Part shown: positions 8,738 to 16,551 of the stretch, piece after piece
How the letters are laid out: each line of letters opens with the position of its first letter
Numbering within the stretch: position 1 is the stretch's first letter
DNA from: Betaproteobacteria bacterium LSUCC0117
GTDB taxonomy: Bacteria > Pseudomonadota > Gammaproteobacteria > Burkholderiales > Burkholderiaceae_C
Assembly: GCA_030441535.1 (NCBI GenBank)
Contig: JAUJFZ010000004.1
Location: forward strand, 291,804-355,803
Direction of reading: 5' to 3'
DNA length: 64,000 nt
Translations under genes and position numbers: made by a program
The notes under the pieces: generated by a model
Told to the model about the DNA's origin: nothing
Database searches by the model: none
Seen by the model: only the letters and a program-made list of their open reading frames with translations

Positions 8738-9889
8738 CATCACGGCGAACAGGTCTGATTTACCCTCAAAGCCAATACCGGGCAGTGCGGGTAAGAATAC
8801 ATGCCCATCTTCCACACGGGTTCCGTCGGGAAAGCCACCAAAGGGCTGGAACAAGTCAGGGTATGACTCGTTACCGCCCAACCCCAAACCAGCGGCAATA
8901 TTGAGTGACATTTGATGCCCGCCATGGGGGACGCAGCGGTTTGCAGACCAGCCATGTGTTTTCAGCATGTCCAGTGTGCGCAGATACTCCACCAGTCCGT
9001 AGCTCAACGCGCAATCAAATTGCAACCAATCGCGGTCGGGACGCATGCCGCCGTGGCGGATGAGGTTGCGTGCATCCTGCATGGAGAATAGGTTTTCGCC
9101 TGTGGCCATGGGATTTTTATAATAGTTACGCAGCGTCGCTTGTAACTCATAGTCTAGCGGGTCGCCGGCTTCCTCGTACCAGAATAAATCGTATTGAGAC
9201 AACGCCTTTGCATAGGCGATGGCCGCATCGAGATCGAATCGCCCGTTGGCGTCGACGGCGAGTTGCTGCCCATCCTTCAAGACGCTGAGAACGGATTCGA
9301 TACGTCGTAAATCCTCACTTAGAGATGCACCGCCAATCTTCATCTTAACGACGTTGTAACCTCGATCGAGGTAACTGCGCATCTCATCTTTCAGTTGGCT
9401 GTCATCCTTGCCGGGGTAGTAGTAGCCCCCCGCGGCATAAACGAAGATTTTTTGATTGACTTGCCCGTTGCCATACTGCTCGGCTAGGAGCTGAAAAAGA
9501 GGTTTCTCAGCGATTTTCGCCACCGCGTCCCATACTGCCATGTCGATGGTGCCGATTGCTACAGAGCGTTCACCATGCCCGCCGGGTTTTTCGTTGGTGT
9601 AAAGGCATTTCCAAATTCGGTGCGGGTCGAGGTTGTCGCCCGCGTCATTCAACAAGCTCTCAGGAGCGGCCTGTAGCACACGCGGTATGAAACGCTCCCG
9701 CATGAGCATACCCTGCCCGTAGCGTCCATTCGAATTGAATCCGTAACCCACCACAGGTTTACCGTCGCGGATCACGTCGGTTATGACTGCGACCAGACTC
9801 AGCGTCATTTTGCTGAAGTCGATATAGGCGTTACGAATAGGCGAGCTGATTGGTAGGGTCTGCTCCCGTATGTCAATAATTTTCATCAA
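8708..9889 (-). CDS. tarD: D(-)-tartrate dehydratase (enolase superfamily)
   Basis: This mandelate racemase/muconate lactonising enzyme family member dehydrates D-tartrate to oxaloacetate. At 393 residues it is full length. The catalytic lysine motif is VVKMKIGG (about 195-202). The metal ligands lie in VDANGRFD, WYEEAGD and ATGENLF, and the catalytic histidine region is PHGGHQMS. The N-terminal block RNAYIDF and the FNSNGRYGQG stretch agree closely with my memory of the characterised Bradyrhizobium tartrate dehydratase, which supports the specific call over a generic one. It lies downstream of and on the same strand as the Rieske oxygenase (20 bases apart), so they probably share a transcript. 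Oxaloacetate would enter central metabolism directly. Confidence 0.82.
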   Translation of the reverse strand: MMKIIDIREQTLPISSPIRNAYIDFSKMTLSLVAVITDVIRDGKPVVGYGFNSNGRYGQGMLMRERFIPRVLQAAPESLLNDAGDNLDPHRIWKCLYTNEKPGGHGERSVAIGTIDMAVWDAVAKIAEKPLFQLLAEQYGNGQVNQKIFVYAAGGYYYPGKDDSQLKDEMRSYLDRGYNVVKMKIGGASLSEDLRRIESVLSVLKDGQQLAVDANGRFDLDAAIAYAKALSQYDLFWYEEAGDPLDYELQATLRNYYKNPMATGENLFSMQDARNLIRHGGMRPDRDWLQFDCALSYGLVEYLRTLDMLKTHGWSANRCVPHGGHQMSLNIAAGLGLGGNESYPDLFQPFGGFPDGTRVEDGHVFLPALPGIGFEGKSDLFAVMSALSGDKAH

Positions 9890-9909
9890 ATGCTGCCGGC
9901 GGCAGTGGG

Positions 9910-10941
9910 TTAGTTGGCGGGTTCGAGTGCCAAGTAGCGGTCAATAACGCGGCGCGATTGTACGCCGCCAGCATCGATGTTGAGACTCAAAAGTTTGCGT
10001 TGCGGCATGCGCAGCAGGTTGCGTTGCTGGCTCTCAAGCATTTGCAGGTCTTCGCTAAAAATCTTGCCTTGGCCCTCGCGGATGGCGTCTGTCAAGGCGG
10101 CATCGCCCACGTTGAACCTACGCGCCATACCCCAGAAATACCACATGCTGGTTTCCGTCTCCGGCGTGAGGAAGTCCACCACCACGCTATAGGCTTTTTT
10201 ATCGTCCGGCGCGTCGTAGCCCCCGTTACCCGCCAGCGCCACACCCACTTCGATCATGATGTGGCTCGGGGGCGTGAAGTGACAAATTTGCCAACGATCG
10301 ACCAACTGGTCATCGGGTAGGTTGTTGCCCCGTAATGCCATTTTCCAGAAAGGCGGCGCCTCGATGCCATTCATGAAACGGCTGGTGGTGACGTGGTCAC
10401 CGTCAATCTTGGTGACACACGGGGTCTCGTCGATTTCAGGTTGTCCAATACTGGTCGCGTGGACGTAGGTCTCGTGGGTGAGGTCCATCAGGTTGTCCAC
10501 CATGAGTCGGTAGTCGCAGGCGACGTGGTACATGCCACCGCCATAGGCCCAGGCGGGGTTGTCAGCCCACTCCAACTGGGGCATTTGTGTGAGGTCGGCT
10601 GCTTGTGCGTCACCGGGCCACACCCAGATGAAGCCGTGTCGCTCGGTCACAGCGTATTTCTTGATCGGTGGAAATCCGCCCACCCGCTGACCGGGCATGG
10701 CGATGGTTTTACCCTCACAGCCCATTTCTAAGCCGTGGTACCCACAGACCAGACGACCGTCGACCACCCGTCCGAGTGACAGCGGTGCGCCGCGATGGGG
10801 GCAAAAATCCTCTAGGGCCTGTATGACGTCTTGCGCATCGCGAAAGAAGACGATGGGCTCGTTACAAATACGACGCCCGAAGGGCTTGTCTGAAACCTCG
10901 CTGGCCGAGCAAGCGACGTACCACGTATTTTTGATAAACAT
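9910..10941 (-). CDS. vanA: VanA-like Rieske ring-hydroxylating oxygenase / O-demethylase
   Basis: The catalytic subunit of a vanillate O-demethylase-type oxygenase removes the methoxyl group of vanillate or a related aryl ether to leave protocatechuate plus formaldehyde. The Rieske cluster ligands are Cys47, His49, Cys66 and His69. The mononuclear-iron motif DLTHETYVH lies further on. The start is placed at the ATG 10941, preceded by GGAG, giving 343 residues that begin MFIKNTWYVA, as in VanA proteins; an upstream in-frame start would add 24 unconserved residues. It is followed by tarD. Its electron donor is probably the VanB-like protein encoded at 6256-7215. Substrate identity is inferred from the family only. 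Confidence 0.82.
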   Translation of the reverse strand: MFIKNTWYVACSASEVSDKPFGRRICNEPIVFFRDAQDVIQALEDFCPHRGAPLSLGRVVDGRLVCGYHGLEMGCEGKTIAMPGQRVGGFPPIKKYAVTERHGFIWVWPGDAQAADLTQMPQLEWADNPAWAYGGGMYHVACDYRLMVDNLMDLTHETYVHATSIGQPEIDETPCVTKIDGDHVTTSRFMNGIEAPPFWKMALRGNNLPDDQLVDRWQICHFTPPSHIMIEVGVALAGNGGYDAPDDKKAYSVVVDFLTPETETSMWYFWGMARRFNVGDAALTDAIREGQGKIFSEDLQMLESQQRNLLRMPQRKLLSLNIDAGGVQSRRVIDRYLALEPAN

Positions 10942-11080
10942 AAGCAACTCCGTGAACGCAACAAAATACAATATTACCGGGCTTCTTGGGTGGTGAGGTC
11001 CGGTTTGATTCACCTAGCGGACAGGTTTAAGCGCCGCAAAGCTCGCTTCAATGGGCAACCAACGCGTCTGAGCCGCTGAT

Positions 11081-11593
11081 TTAGGCGTTCGAAGCGGCCC
11101 ACGACAGGGCACCGATGGCCAGCAAGCTGAGTGCCGCTCGCAACTGAATCCATTCGCTAGGCAGACCGAGTGCCTTGGCAAATCGCTTATCAGCAATCCA
11201 AGCCAGCGCAAGCACCATCACCAAAAACCACAACCTGGCGGGTAGGGGTGCGAAAAAGCATGCCGCCGCCATCAGTGGTGGGATCACGCTCCAGACCAGC
11301 AAATTACGCGTGAGATGAGGGGCTTTCAGCCGGGTTAACAATGCCATGGCCCAGGCGATACCGCCGATGAAACCGACGATAGTGGCGGCGTAAATGGCCA
11401 GTAGTGACTGTGCCAAACCTTGGGTAGCCGGATCACCCCAAGCGGTCGCAGCAGCTAACGCGTAGAAGGGTATCAGGCCCCCGTAACCCAGCGCGTGAAG
11501 AATTGTTTTCTGCTGAGTGAGGTGCACTCGCATGGTGATGGCCGCTTCAGACTCGGCGGGTGATTGCGGTTGAGTTTCTATTGTTTGGGGCAT
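11081..11593 (-). CDS. DUF3429 family membrane protein
   Basis: The 170-residue protein has a polar N terminus and about five hydrophobic segments, so it is integral to the inner membrane. The pattern ILHALGYGGLIPFYALA followed by GFIGGIAWA and a C-terminal LWFLVMVLALAWIADKRF matches the DUF3429/TMEM69-like family. No function is established for that family. It is the only gene on this strand between the oxygenase gene and the divergent histidine kinase gene. The 139 bases between it and the oxygenase start suggest separate transcription. Alternative starts exist at the N terminus (for example a Met 21 residues in), so the exact start is uncertain. Confidence 0.7.
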   Translation of the reverse strand: MPQTIETQPQSPAESEAAITMRVHLTQQKTILHALGYGGLIPFYALAAATAWGDPATQGLAQSLLAIYAATIVGFIGGIAWAMALLTRLKAPHLTRNLLVWSVIPPLMAAACFFAPLPARLWFLVMVLALAWIADKRFAKALGLPSEWIQLRAALSLLAIGALSWAASNA

Positions 11594-11743
11594 CTCAATT
11601 TCCTATTGCCCTTTATTTTCGCGGAAAACACTTCTGTTCGCAGAAAAGTGGTTGGTTTTCAAAACTGCATCTTATTTCGGCTAGTATCCGGTGAAGGCGC
11701 GAAACTGGCCGTGCGCCGAGACCTTCAATAGGGGACCCATAGA

Positions 11744-12502
11744 TTGCTGTTCATACTGCTTGTTTTGCTCGGGTGCGTCCTGTTGGGTGTCCTGTTGTTT
11801 GGCGTGAGGCGCGGACAAGCGAAACGCGCGCAGCGCCAAGCGCAACGGGCACTGCAGGTGCAAACGGCACAAGCGACGGAGCTGTTAGCAAATGAAATTG
11901 CGGCGACCATTCACGATGGGCCCTCGCAGGCGCTTGCGGTGTCCATCATCCGGCTTGAGACCCTGCTTGAGGACTGGCCGGAGGGCCAACCAGCGCCCGC
12001 ATCGCTTCGCGAGTCTCTGACGCGCGTTGTAGAGGTTTTAAAGGACACAGCCGACGAGTTGCACCACGTGGCGAGGAACAACACGCTACCCGAGATGACC
12101 GGTCTGCCTCTGAATCGGGTATTGGCGCGCGTGGTGTCTGACTTCCAAGCCCAAACCGGGACGGTAGTCGCGACTCATTGGGGTGATGAGTCGAATGCGC
12201 TCGTCGCATCGGATACGGTCAATGGTGTGGTGTTCCGATGTGTCCGGGAGGCACTGTTCAATTCTTTGAAGCATGCCGATGGACATGGCCTCGCTGTTTG
12301 CCTGCGCGCCGATGACCGCAGGGTCGTGATTCAAATAACTGACGAAGGGCCTGGTTTTAACCCCACCGCTGGCGCTGCCAGTGAGCGCTTGGGCTTGAGA
12401 CTTTTACAAGAGCGCGTCAAGAGTATCGACGGCCAACTGCGTTTGTATACCAATGTTCCACGCGGAGCCGGTATCGAAATCTCGTTCGATGTTAGGGTTT
12501 AG
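11744..12502 (+). CDS. orphan sensor histidine kinase, NarX/LiaS type
   Basis: The protein has 252 residues: one N-terminal membrane helix (about 2-21), a basic coiled linker, a HisKA_3-type dimerisation/phosphoacceptor segment with TIHDGPSQAL (His57 the likely phosphorylated residue), and a C-terminal ATPase domain with the N-box REALFNSLKHAD and G-box DEGPGF. No periplasmic sensing domain exists, so any signal must come through the membrane helix or the short linker. The TTG start is forced: an in-frame TAG at 11729 excludes upstream starts, and GGGGA lies about 8 bases before the TTG. No response regulator gene is adjacent. The 3' end meets the convergent dehydratase gene with a four-base overlap. 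Confidence 0.8.
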   Translation: MLFILLVLLGCVLLGVLLFGVRRGQAKRAQRQAQRALQVQTAQATELLANEIAATIHDGPSQALAVSIIRLETLLEDWPEGQPAPASLRESLTRVVEVLKDTADELHHVARNNTLPEMTGLPLNRVLARVVSDFQAQTGTVVATHWGDESNALVASDTVNGVVFRCVREALFNSLKHADGHGLAVCLRADDRRVVIQITDEGPGFNPTAGAASERLGLRLLQERVKSIDGQLRLYTNVPRGAGIEISFDVRV

Positions 12503-13422
12503 CGCAGACGCATGCCGTGAATATCGGGTGCGTTCAATTGCATGACATCGTCGGCCAACCACAAGGCTGATTTGCGCGCTCGCGCGGTGACCGTCTGCAG
12601 AGGCATTTGCTGATAGTCGTCATTGAAGACTTCAAAACTGTAGTCACCGTTGTAGCCCAGCGCCTCCAGTTTCAATACCAAGGCTTTCAGATCGGCGCTG
12701 TGCACGCCCTCGCCGGGAAAAACGCGGAAAGTGCGAGCCGTCGTGCGACGCTCTTCAAATGTGGGGGTCTCCTGCCACATGAAGTCTGCTAACTGGACTA
12801 AAAAAATTTGGTGAGGCGCGATGAAATTCAGCTCTTCAAGCGGTGTCTTGCTCGCGAAGATGTGGAAGGAGTCCAGACCAATGCCGAGATTGGGGCAGTC
12901 GCCGCGGGAAATCACGTCCCATGCATCTGAAAACTCGTTGATGTGTCGGCCCCATGACAAGGCCTCGTAAGCGATCTTGATGCCATAGGGGATCGCCAAC
13001 ATGGCGAGCTTACGCAGGTCACGGGCGATGTGGTCTCTGTCCTCGCTGGCGTGGGTTGAGGTGGAGGAGCAGGCTAACAACACGTCACAACCCAAGGCCG
13101 CGCACATTTCTAGCATTGACTTGGCAATGTCCACTTTGTAGGCGTGTAAATCGCCAGAGAGTCCCTCGAAGTCGCGCAGCACTTGAAAACCCGTGCCCCG
13201 AAGTCCACTGGCTTTGAACTCGGCCACTGCAGCCTCAAAACCACTGGGGTGACCCACCAGGTCGTTGGCCTTGAGCATCACCTGTGAGAAGCCTGCCTCG
13301 GAGATGGCGTCGAGCTTGGCTGACAACGGGCCTGCCAGCGTGATCGTGTCCATGCCGAAACTACGAATACTCTGCCGTACGCGGCTTGAGACCCCACTGG
13401 ACGCAGACGGTGAGCGAATCAT
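12499..13422 (-). CDS. quiC: 3-dehydroshikimate dehydratase, TIM-barrel (QuiC/AsbF type)
   Basis: The enzyme converts 3-dehydroshikimate to protocatechuate, the committing step of quinate/shikimate catabolism. The 307-residue xylose-isomerase-like barrel has metal-ligand candidates Glu153, Asp184, Gln210 and Glu264, and an RDFEG segment (83-87) that I recall in Pseudomonas QuiC1. The start at 13422 overlaps the upstream HPPD-like stop by four bases (ATGA). A later Met (13353) would delete the first barrel strand, so 13422 is preferred. In Pseudomonas QuiC1 the barrel is fused to a C-terminal HPPD-like domain; here the two parts are separate adjacent genes. The activity is inferred from the active site and from aroQ and a shikimate dehydrogenase gene in the same operon. 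Confidence 0.8.
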   Translation of the reverse strand: MIRSPSASSGVSSRVRQSIRSFGMDTITLAGPLSAKLDAISEAGFSQVMLKANDLVGHPSGFEAAVAEFKASGLRGTGFQVLRDFEGLSGDLHAYKVDIAKSMLEMCAALGCDVLLACSSTSTHASEDRDHIARDLRKLAMLAIPYGIKIAYEALSWGRHINEFSDAWDVISRGDCPNLGIGLDSFHIFASKTPLEELNFIAPHQIFLVQLADFMWQETPTFEERRTTARTFRVFPGEGVHSADLKALVLKLEALGYNGDYSFEVFNDDYQQMPLQTVTARARKSALWLADDVMQLNAPDIHGMRLR

Positions 13423-14363
13423 TGCCCACCCCCGCGCACGCTCTGAACAAGCTCAAACACTACCGCCTGCTCATACGTTTTGGTGATTGCCCCGCGCACT
13501 TCGGTGTGGGTCGCTGGTGTCTCAATAAACTCGATGTGCTGCCCGCGCAGTTCACGTACTGCCGCCATCACATCAGGCACGCCGAGACCAATGCGTTGCA
13601 GGTATTCGCGACTGTCCATCACATTGGGTGGCGGCTCCACGAGTTGCATCATGAATCGTGCTTCGGGATTGACTGCTGGGAATTGAATGAGTGTGCCCTG
13701 CGGCATGATGCCGAAGCGCTGTTCAGTCGGAATAGGCTGCGCCCCCATCAGTGTTTGATAGAACGTGATCCAGTCATTGCTGCGATCTACACCAATGTAT
13801 TGCACGATGCCAAAAAAGTGCATCCCCGTCGTTGCGGGCGGGTGTTGATTCACCCCCGGCGTCGGGATGAAGTCGACGTCATAGATCGAGAATTCTTTGT
13901 ATCGATCAACAAAGTAAATGCGGCTCCCGCCAGCGCCATGGATGGCGGGAATATTCAACTCCATCACCTCGGGGTGTGTGCTGACTGCCCAGGCCCCTTT
14001 ATCGACAACGTAATCAAACGCGGCGCGGGCATCTCTCACGCGGAAGGCAACGGCGCCAATGCGCGTTTGTACTTGTTCATCGAGTTCAAGACCTTCGCTG
14101 AGAGGGCCGCGAGGCTGGCCCGCAGCGTGCGCATTGACCACAATGTTGATATCCCCTTGACGGTACAGTTGCACCTCGCGGGAGCGGTGGCGGGCGATGG
14201 GATGGAAGCCCATCATTTCCAAAACTTGACCCAAAGCTTGGGGTTTGGGCGTGATGTATTCGATGAACTCAATGCCGTTCAGCCCAATGGGGTTGGCCGT
14301 GTCGCTGAACACGGGTGTCAGCGGTTCGCGGGCATCGTCACCTTTGGTTAGAAAATCACTCAT
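13419..14363 (-). CDS. HPPD-like VOC protein, probable partner of dehydroshikimate dehydratase
   Basis: The 314-residue protein has two vicinal-oxygen-chelate domains arranged as in 4-hydroxyphenylpyruvate dioxygenase. In the C-terminal domain the expected iron ligands align as His182 (GMHFF), Arg257 (YLQRIG, where HPPD has His) and Glu304 (VFELVQ), so one of three ligands is missing and normal dioxygenase activity is doubtful. The start at 14363 has GGAG upstream; earlier in-frame starts add 40 unconserved residues inside the upstream gene. It overlaps the dehydratase gene by four bases, and the pair corresponds to the two halves of fused QuiC1. A structural or regulatory role is an inference; active HPPD is the alternative. 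Confidence 0.75.
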   Translation of the reverse strand: MSDFLTKGDDAREPLTPVFSDTANPIGLNGIEFIEYITPKPQALGQVLEMMGFHPIARHRSREVQLYRQGDINIVVNAHAAGQPRGPLSEGLELDEQVQTRIGAVAFRVRDARAAFDYVVDKGAWAVSTHPEVMELNIPAIHGAGGSRIYFVDRYKEFSIYDVDFIPTPGVNQHPPATTGMHFFGIVQYIGVDRSNDWITFYQTLMGAQPIPTEQRFGIMPQGTLIQFPAVNPEARFMMQLVEPPPNVMDSREYLQRIGLGVPDVMAAVRELRGQHIEFIETPATHTEVRGAITKTYEQAVVFELVQSVRGGGQ

Positions 14364-14379
14364 GACCTCACTCCTGCGT

Positions 14380-15234
14380 TCAGTTGTACTTGATTTGCGC
14401 CAGCGCGCGCAAGTTAGCGGCGGAGGTTGTTGGGAAACCAAAGAATTCCAGATAGGCTGGAATCTGCTCAAACAGCATGTCAACCCCGAGTTGTACGGGG
14501 CAGCCTTTGGCGCGCGCCGCGGCCAACAAAGGCGTTTCAGCTTGGCTCATCACCACTTCACCCACGAAGGTGTGTGGCGCCAGTTTGTCGGTATCAAAGG
14601 GCAACGGATCGCCGGTTTTCATGCCGAGGGGGGTGGCATTGACGACCAGGTCGTAGCCGGAAGGATCTGGTGACGTGCTGGCCGCGCGCAGAAGGGGATA
14701 GTGGGTCCGCAAGCGCTGGGCTAGCGCCGTCGCCGCAGCGGTGTTGACGTCGAAAACGCCAACTTCGGCAACACCTGCATCGGCCAGCGAGGCCGCAATC
14801 GCCGACCCAACCCCACCGCTGCCGACGACCAGCGCGCGTTTACCCATCGGGTCGAATTGCTTACCTTTAAGGCCCAACACAAAGCCTGCGCCATCGAACA
14901 TGTCAGCGATCAGTTCGCCGTTGGTGCCGCGCTTTAACGCGTTGCATGCGCCCGCTACGCTCGCAACAGGCGAGGTCGTGTCTGCTAATGCCAGTGCCGT
15001 CACTTTATGCGGCATGGTGATCAAGGCACCTTTGAAATTAGGCAAAGGTAGCAGTGCCTTGATCAGTGATTCAAATTGTGGTGCCTCACACGCCATAGGG
15101 ACCACCACTGCATTGATTCCCGCGTCCGCAAAATAGGGGTTGTAAATCAAGGGTGCCTTGAAGCTGTGGGTGGGAAACCCAATGTGCGCAATGAAGACGG
15201 TATGGCCGTCTATGAGCGGGGTCAGGGGTTTCAC
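14380..15234 (-). CDS. atypical quinate/shikimate dehydrogenase (AroE family)
   Basis: This NAD(P)-dependent shikimate dehydrogenase family member has 284 residues. The substrate lysine is Lys77 in ITMPHK, Asn98 is in GACNAL, and the catalytic aspartate is Asp114. The dinucleotide loop is VVGSGGVGSA. Two substrate-site motifs deviate from biosynthetic AroE: the Ser-x-Ser-Pro segment reads HSFKAP, and Asn-Thr-Asp-Gly reads Met-Phe-Asp-Gly. With dehydroquinase and dehydroshikimate dehydratase genes in the operon, a catabolic role oxidising shikimate or quinate is likely. It overlaps aroQ by four bases at its start. A second, more canonical AroE is encoded at 22362-23204. Confidence 0.82.
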   Translation of the reverse strand: MKPLTPLIDGHTVFIAHIGFPTHSFKAPLIYNPYFADAGINAVVVPMACEAPQFESLIKALLPLPNFKGALITMPHKVTALALADTTSPVASVAGACNALKRGTNGELIADMFDGAGFVLGLKGKQFDPMGKRALVVGSGGVGSAIAASLADAGVAEVGVFDVNTAAATALAQRLRTHYPLLRAASTSPDPSGYDLVVNATPLGMKTGDPLPFDTDKLAPHTFVGEVVMSQAETPLLAAARAKGCPVQLGVDMLFEQIPAYLEFFGFPTTSAANLRALAQIKYN

Positions 15235-15677
15235 TGCGCTTCTTTCTGCACCAACGACACCGCTGTTCGCAATGCAGCCATGTAGCTTTCAGTGCCAAAG
15301 CCGCAGATTTGTCCGCGCACCACTTCAGCGAAAACGGATGTGTGACGGAAGGTCTCGCGTGCATGCACGTTGGACATGTGGACCTCCAAGATGGGGCACT
15401 TCAAAATGGCCAACGCATCCCGGATTCCGTAGCTGTAATGGGTCCATGCACCCGCGTTAATGAGGACAGCATCGACGCCCTCGAAGTACGCTTGGTGGAT
15501 GCGCTCCGCCATGGCGCCCTCAAAGTTCGTCTGGAAGCACTCAACTTCAGCGCCCAGTGTTTGCCCAATGGCTTTTAATTCCGCGTCGATTTCCGCCAGT
15601 GTGGCAGTACCGTACGTTTTGGCATCTCGTTTGCCGAACATGTTCAGGTTGATACCGTGCAGGGTGAGGATTTTCAT
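15231..15677 (-). CDS. aroQ: type II 3-dehydroquinate dehydratase (catabolic)
   Basis: The enzyme interconverts 3-dehydroquinate and 3-dehydroshikimate. At 148 residues it is the usual type II size and would form a dodecamer. The N-terminal LHGINLNMFGKRD block contains Arg17 and Tyr22, the usual active-site pair, although the common NGPNLN reads HGINLN. NAGAWTHYS and EVHMSNVHARETFRH complete the site. It is the first gene of the quinate operon, 27 bases after the TetR stop and followed by the dehydrogenase with an ATGA overlap. Operon position makes catabolic use more likely than chorismate synthesis. Confidence 0.9.
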   Translation of the reverse strand: MKILTLHGINLNMFGKRDAKTYGTATLAEIDAELKAIGQTLGAEVECFQTNFEGAMAERIHQAYFEGVDAVLINAGAWTHYSYGIRDALAILKCPILEVHMSNVHARETFRHTSVFAEVVRGQICGFGTESYMAALRTAVSLVQKEAQ

Positions 15678-15704
15678 ATCGTTTCCTTAGTGGGGTGGGT
15701 CGTT

Positions 15705-16379
15705 TCAAGCTTTCACGTAGCGCAGAATCATCTCTACGATGTTTTCTCGGCGCATCGCGACGTACGCGGGGGAGTGGTTGTCTTGTTGAAAAATGAGTCC
15801 GAACGTGTGGCGGTTTGATACGTTGAAAAAAGCAAGTGCCGAGATAGAGGCGTGAATATCTGCCGGGTCTAATCCGGCTCTGAAAACGCCCGACGCAACG
15901 CCGCGCTCGTAGATATCAGTGAGAATTTGAATCGCAGGTCGATTGAGGTCCTGAACCTGCGGGCTTTGTTTAAGGTACTTGGCGCGGTTCATGTTCTCAT
16001 TCATGACCATGCGGATGTAATCCTCATTATTCAGGTGATGGTCAAAGGTCACTGCAACGAGACACCGCAGCGCAGCCTCAGGCGCCATGTGCGCGAGGTT
16101 GAGTTGGTTTTCTGTATCGCGAACCTTTTTATATTTCGCTTCCAGCGTGGCCAGGTACAAACCTTCTTTGCTACCGAAGTAGTAATAGATCATTCGCTTA
16201 CTGGTTTTGGTGGTGGCGGCGATCTCATCGACACGCGCACCCGCAAGGCCTTTTTCACTGAACTCCTTGGCGGCGACATCCAAGATGTCCTGTTGCGTAC
16301 GGGCGGCCTCATCCACACGCCGATCGTTGCGTTTCGTGCGCGTTTTGGTGTGTGAAAGTGGTTGTACCAATTGGTTCAT
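15705..16379 (-). CDS. TetR family transcriptional regulator of the quinate/TRAP genes
   Basis: The 224-residue protein has an N-terminal helix-turn-helix ending in KTSKRMIYYYFGSKEGLY (about 55-72), which is classic TetR, and a ligand-binding domain with PALDPAD-like and CLVAVTFDHH segments. I place the start at ATG 16379. An upstream in-frame ATG at 16478 lies inside the palindromic operator 16451-16488 and would add 33 unconserved residues. The gene is upstream of and on the same strand as aroQ, and divergent from the TRAP binding-protein gene. It most likely represses both transcription units in the absence of quinate, shikimate or a metabolite. The effector is not known. Confidence 0.85.
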   Translation of the reverse strand: MNQLVQPLSHTKTRTKRNDRRVDEAARTQQDILDVAAKEFSEKGLAGARVDEIAATTKTSKRMIYYYFGSKEGLYLATLEAKYKKVRDTENQLNLAHMAPEAALRCLVAVTFDHHLNNEDYIRMVMNENMNRAKYLKQSPQVQDLNRPAIQILTDIYERGVASGVFRAGLDPADIHASISALAFFNVSNRHTFGLIFQQDNHSPAYVAMRRENIVEMILRYVKA

Positions 16380-16450
16380 TTGCTGCAACTTGGTTCGCAA
16401 AAATAAGGGTTTACCCCTATATATTGCCCTTGTTTTCAGATGATAACGCA

Positions 16451-16488
16451 AAATTAAATTATGTACTATCTGGTACATAAATTAATTT
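16451..16488. promoter_or_regulatory. 38-bp palindromic operator between tetR and dctP
   Basis: The arms ATGTAC (16461-16466) and GTACAT (16473-16478) are symmetric about 16469.5. Symmetry continues outward through AT-rich flanks to 16451 and 16488, with only the pair 16458/16481 mismatched outside the core. It lies between the divergent tetR (16379) and dctP (16552) starts, the expected place for a TetR-family autoregulatory operator that controls both directions. Confidence 0.75.
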
Positions 16489-16551
16489 CCTGCTAGGATT
16501 TGCCCGTTTAAAGGCGTGGTGCCGATAAGCTTTTTTCTAGGAGACCTGTTC

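Noticed and set aside
11629..11650. Hairpin CACTTCTG-TTCG-CAG-AAAAGTG as an intrinsic terminator
   Set aside because: The stem has a bulge, no T-run follows, and it lies between two divergent starts where no terminator is needed.
13386..14351. 321-codon open frame antisense to the HPPD-like gene
   Set aside because: The real gene on the (-) strand has clear VOC homology and operon overlaps; the antisense frame has no recognisable motif and mirrors the GC-biased codons of the true gene.
16380..16478. N-terminal extension of TetR from ATG 16478
   Set aside because: That ATG is part of the palindromic operator and the added 33 residues look unconserved; ATG 16379 fits TetR length.
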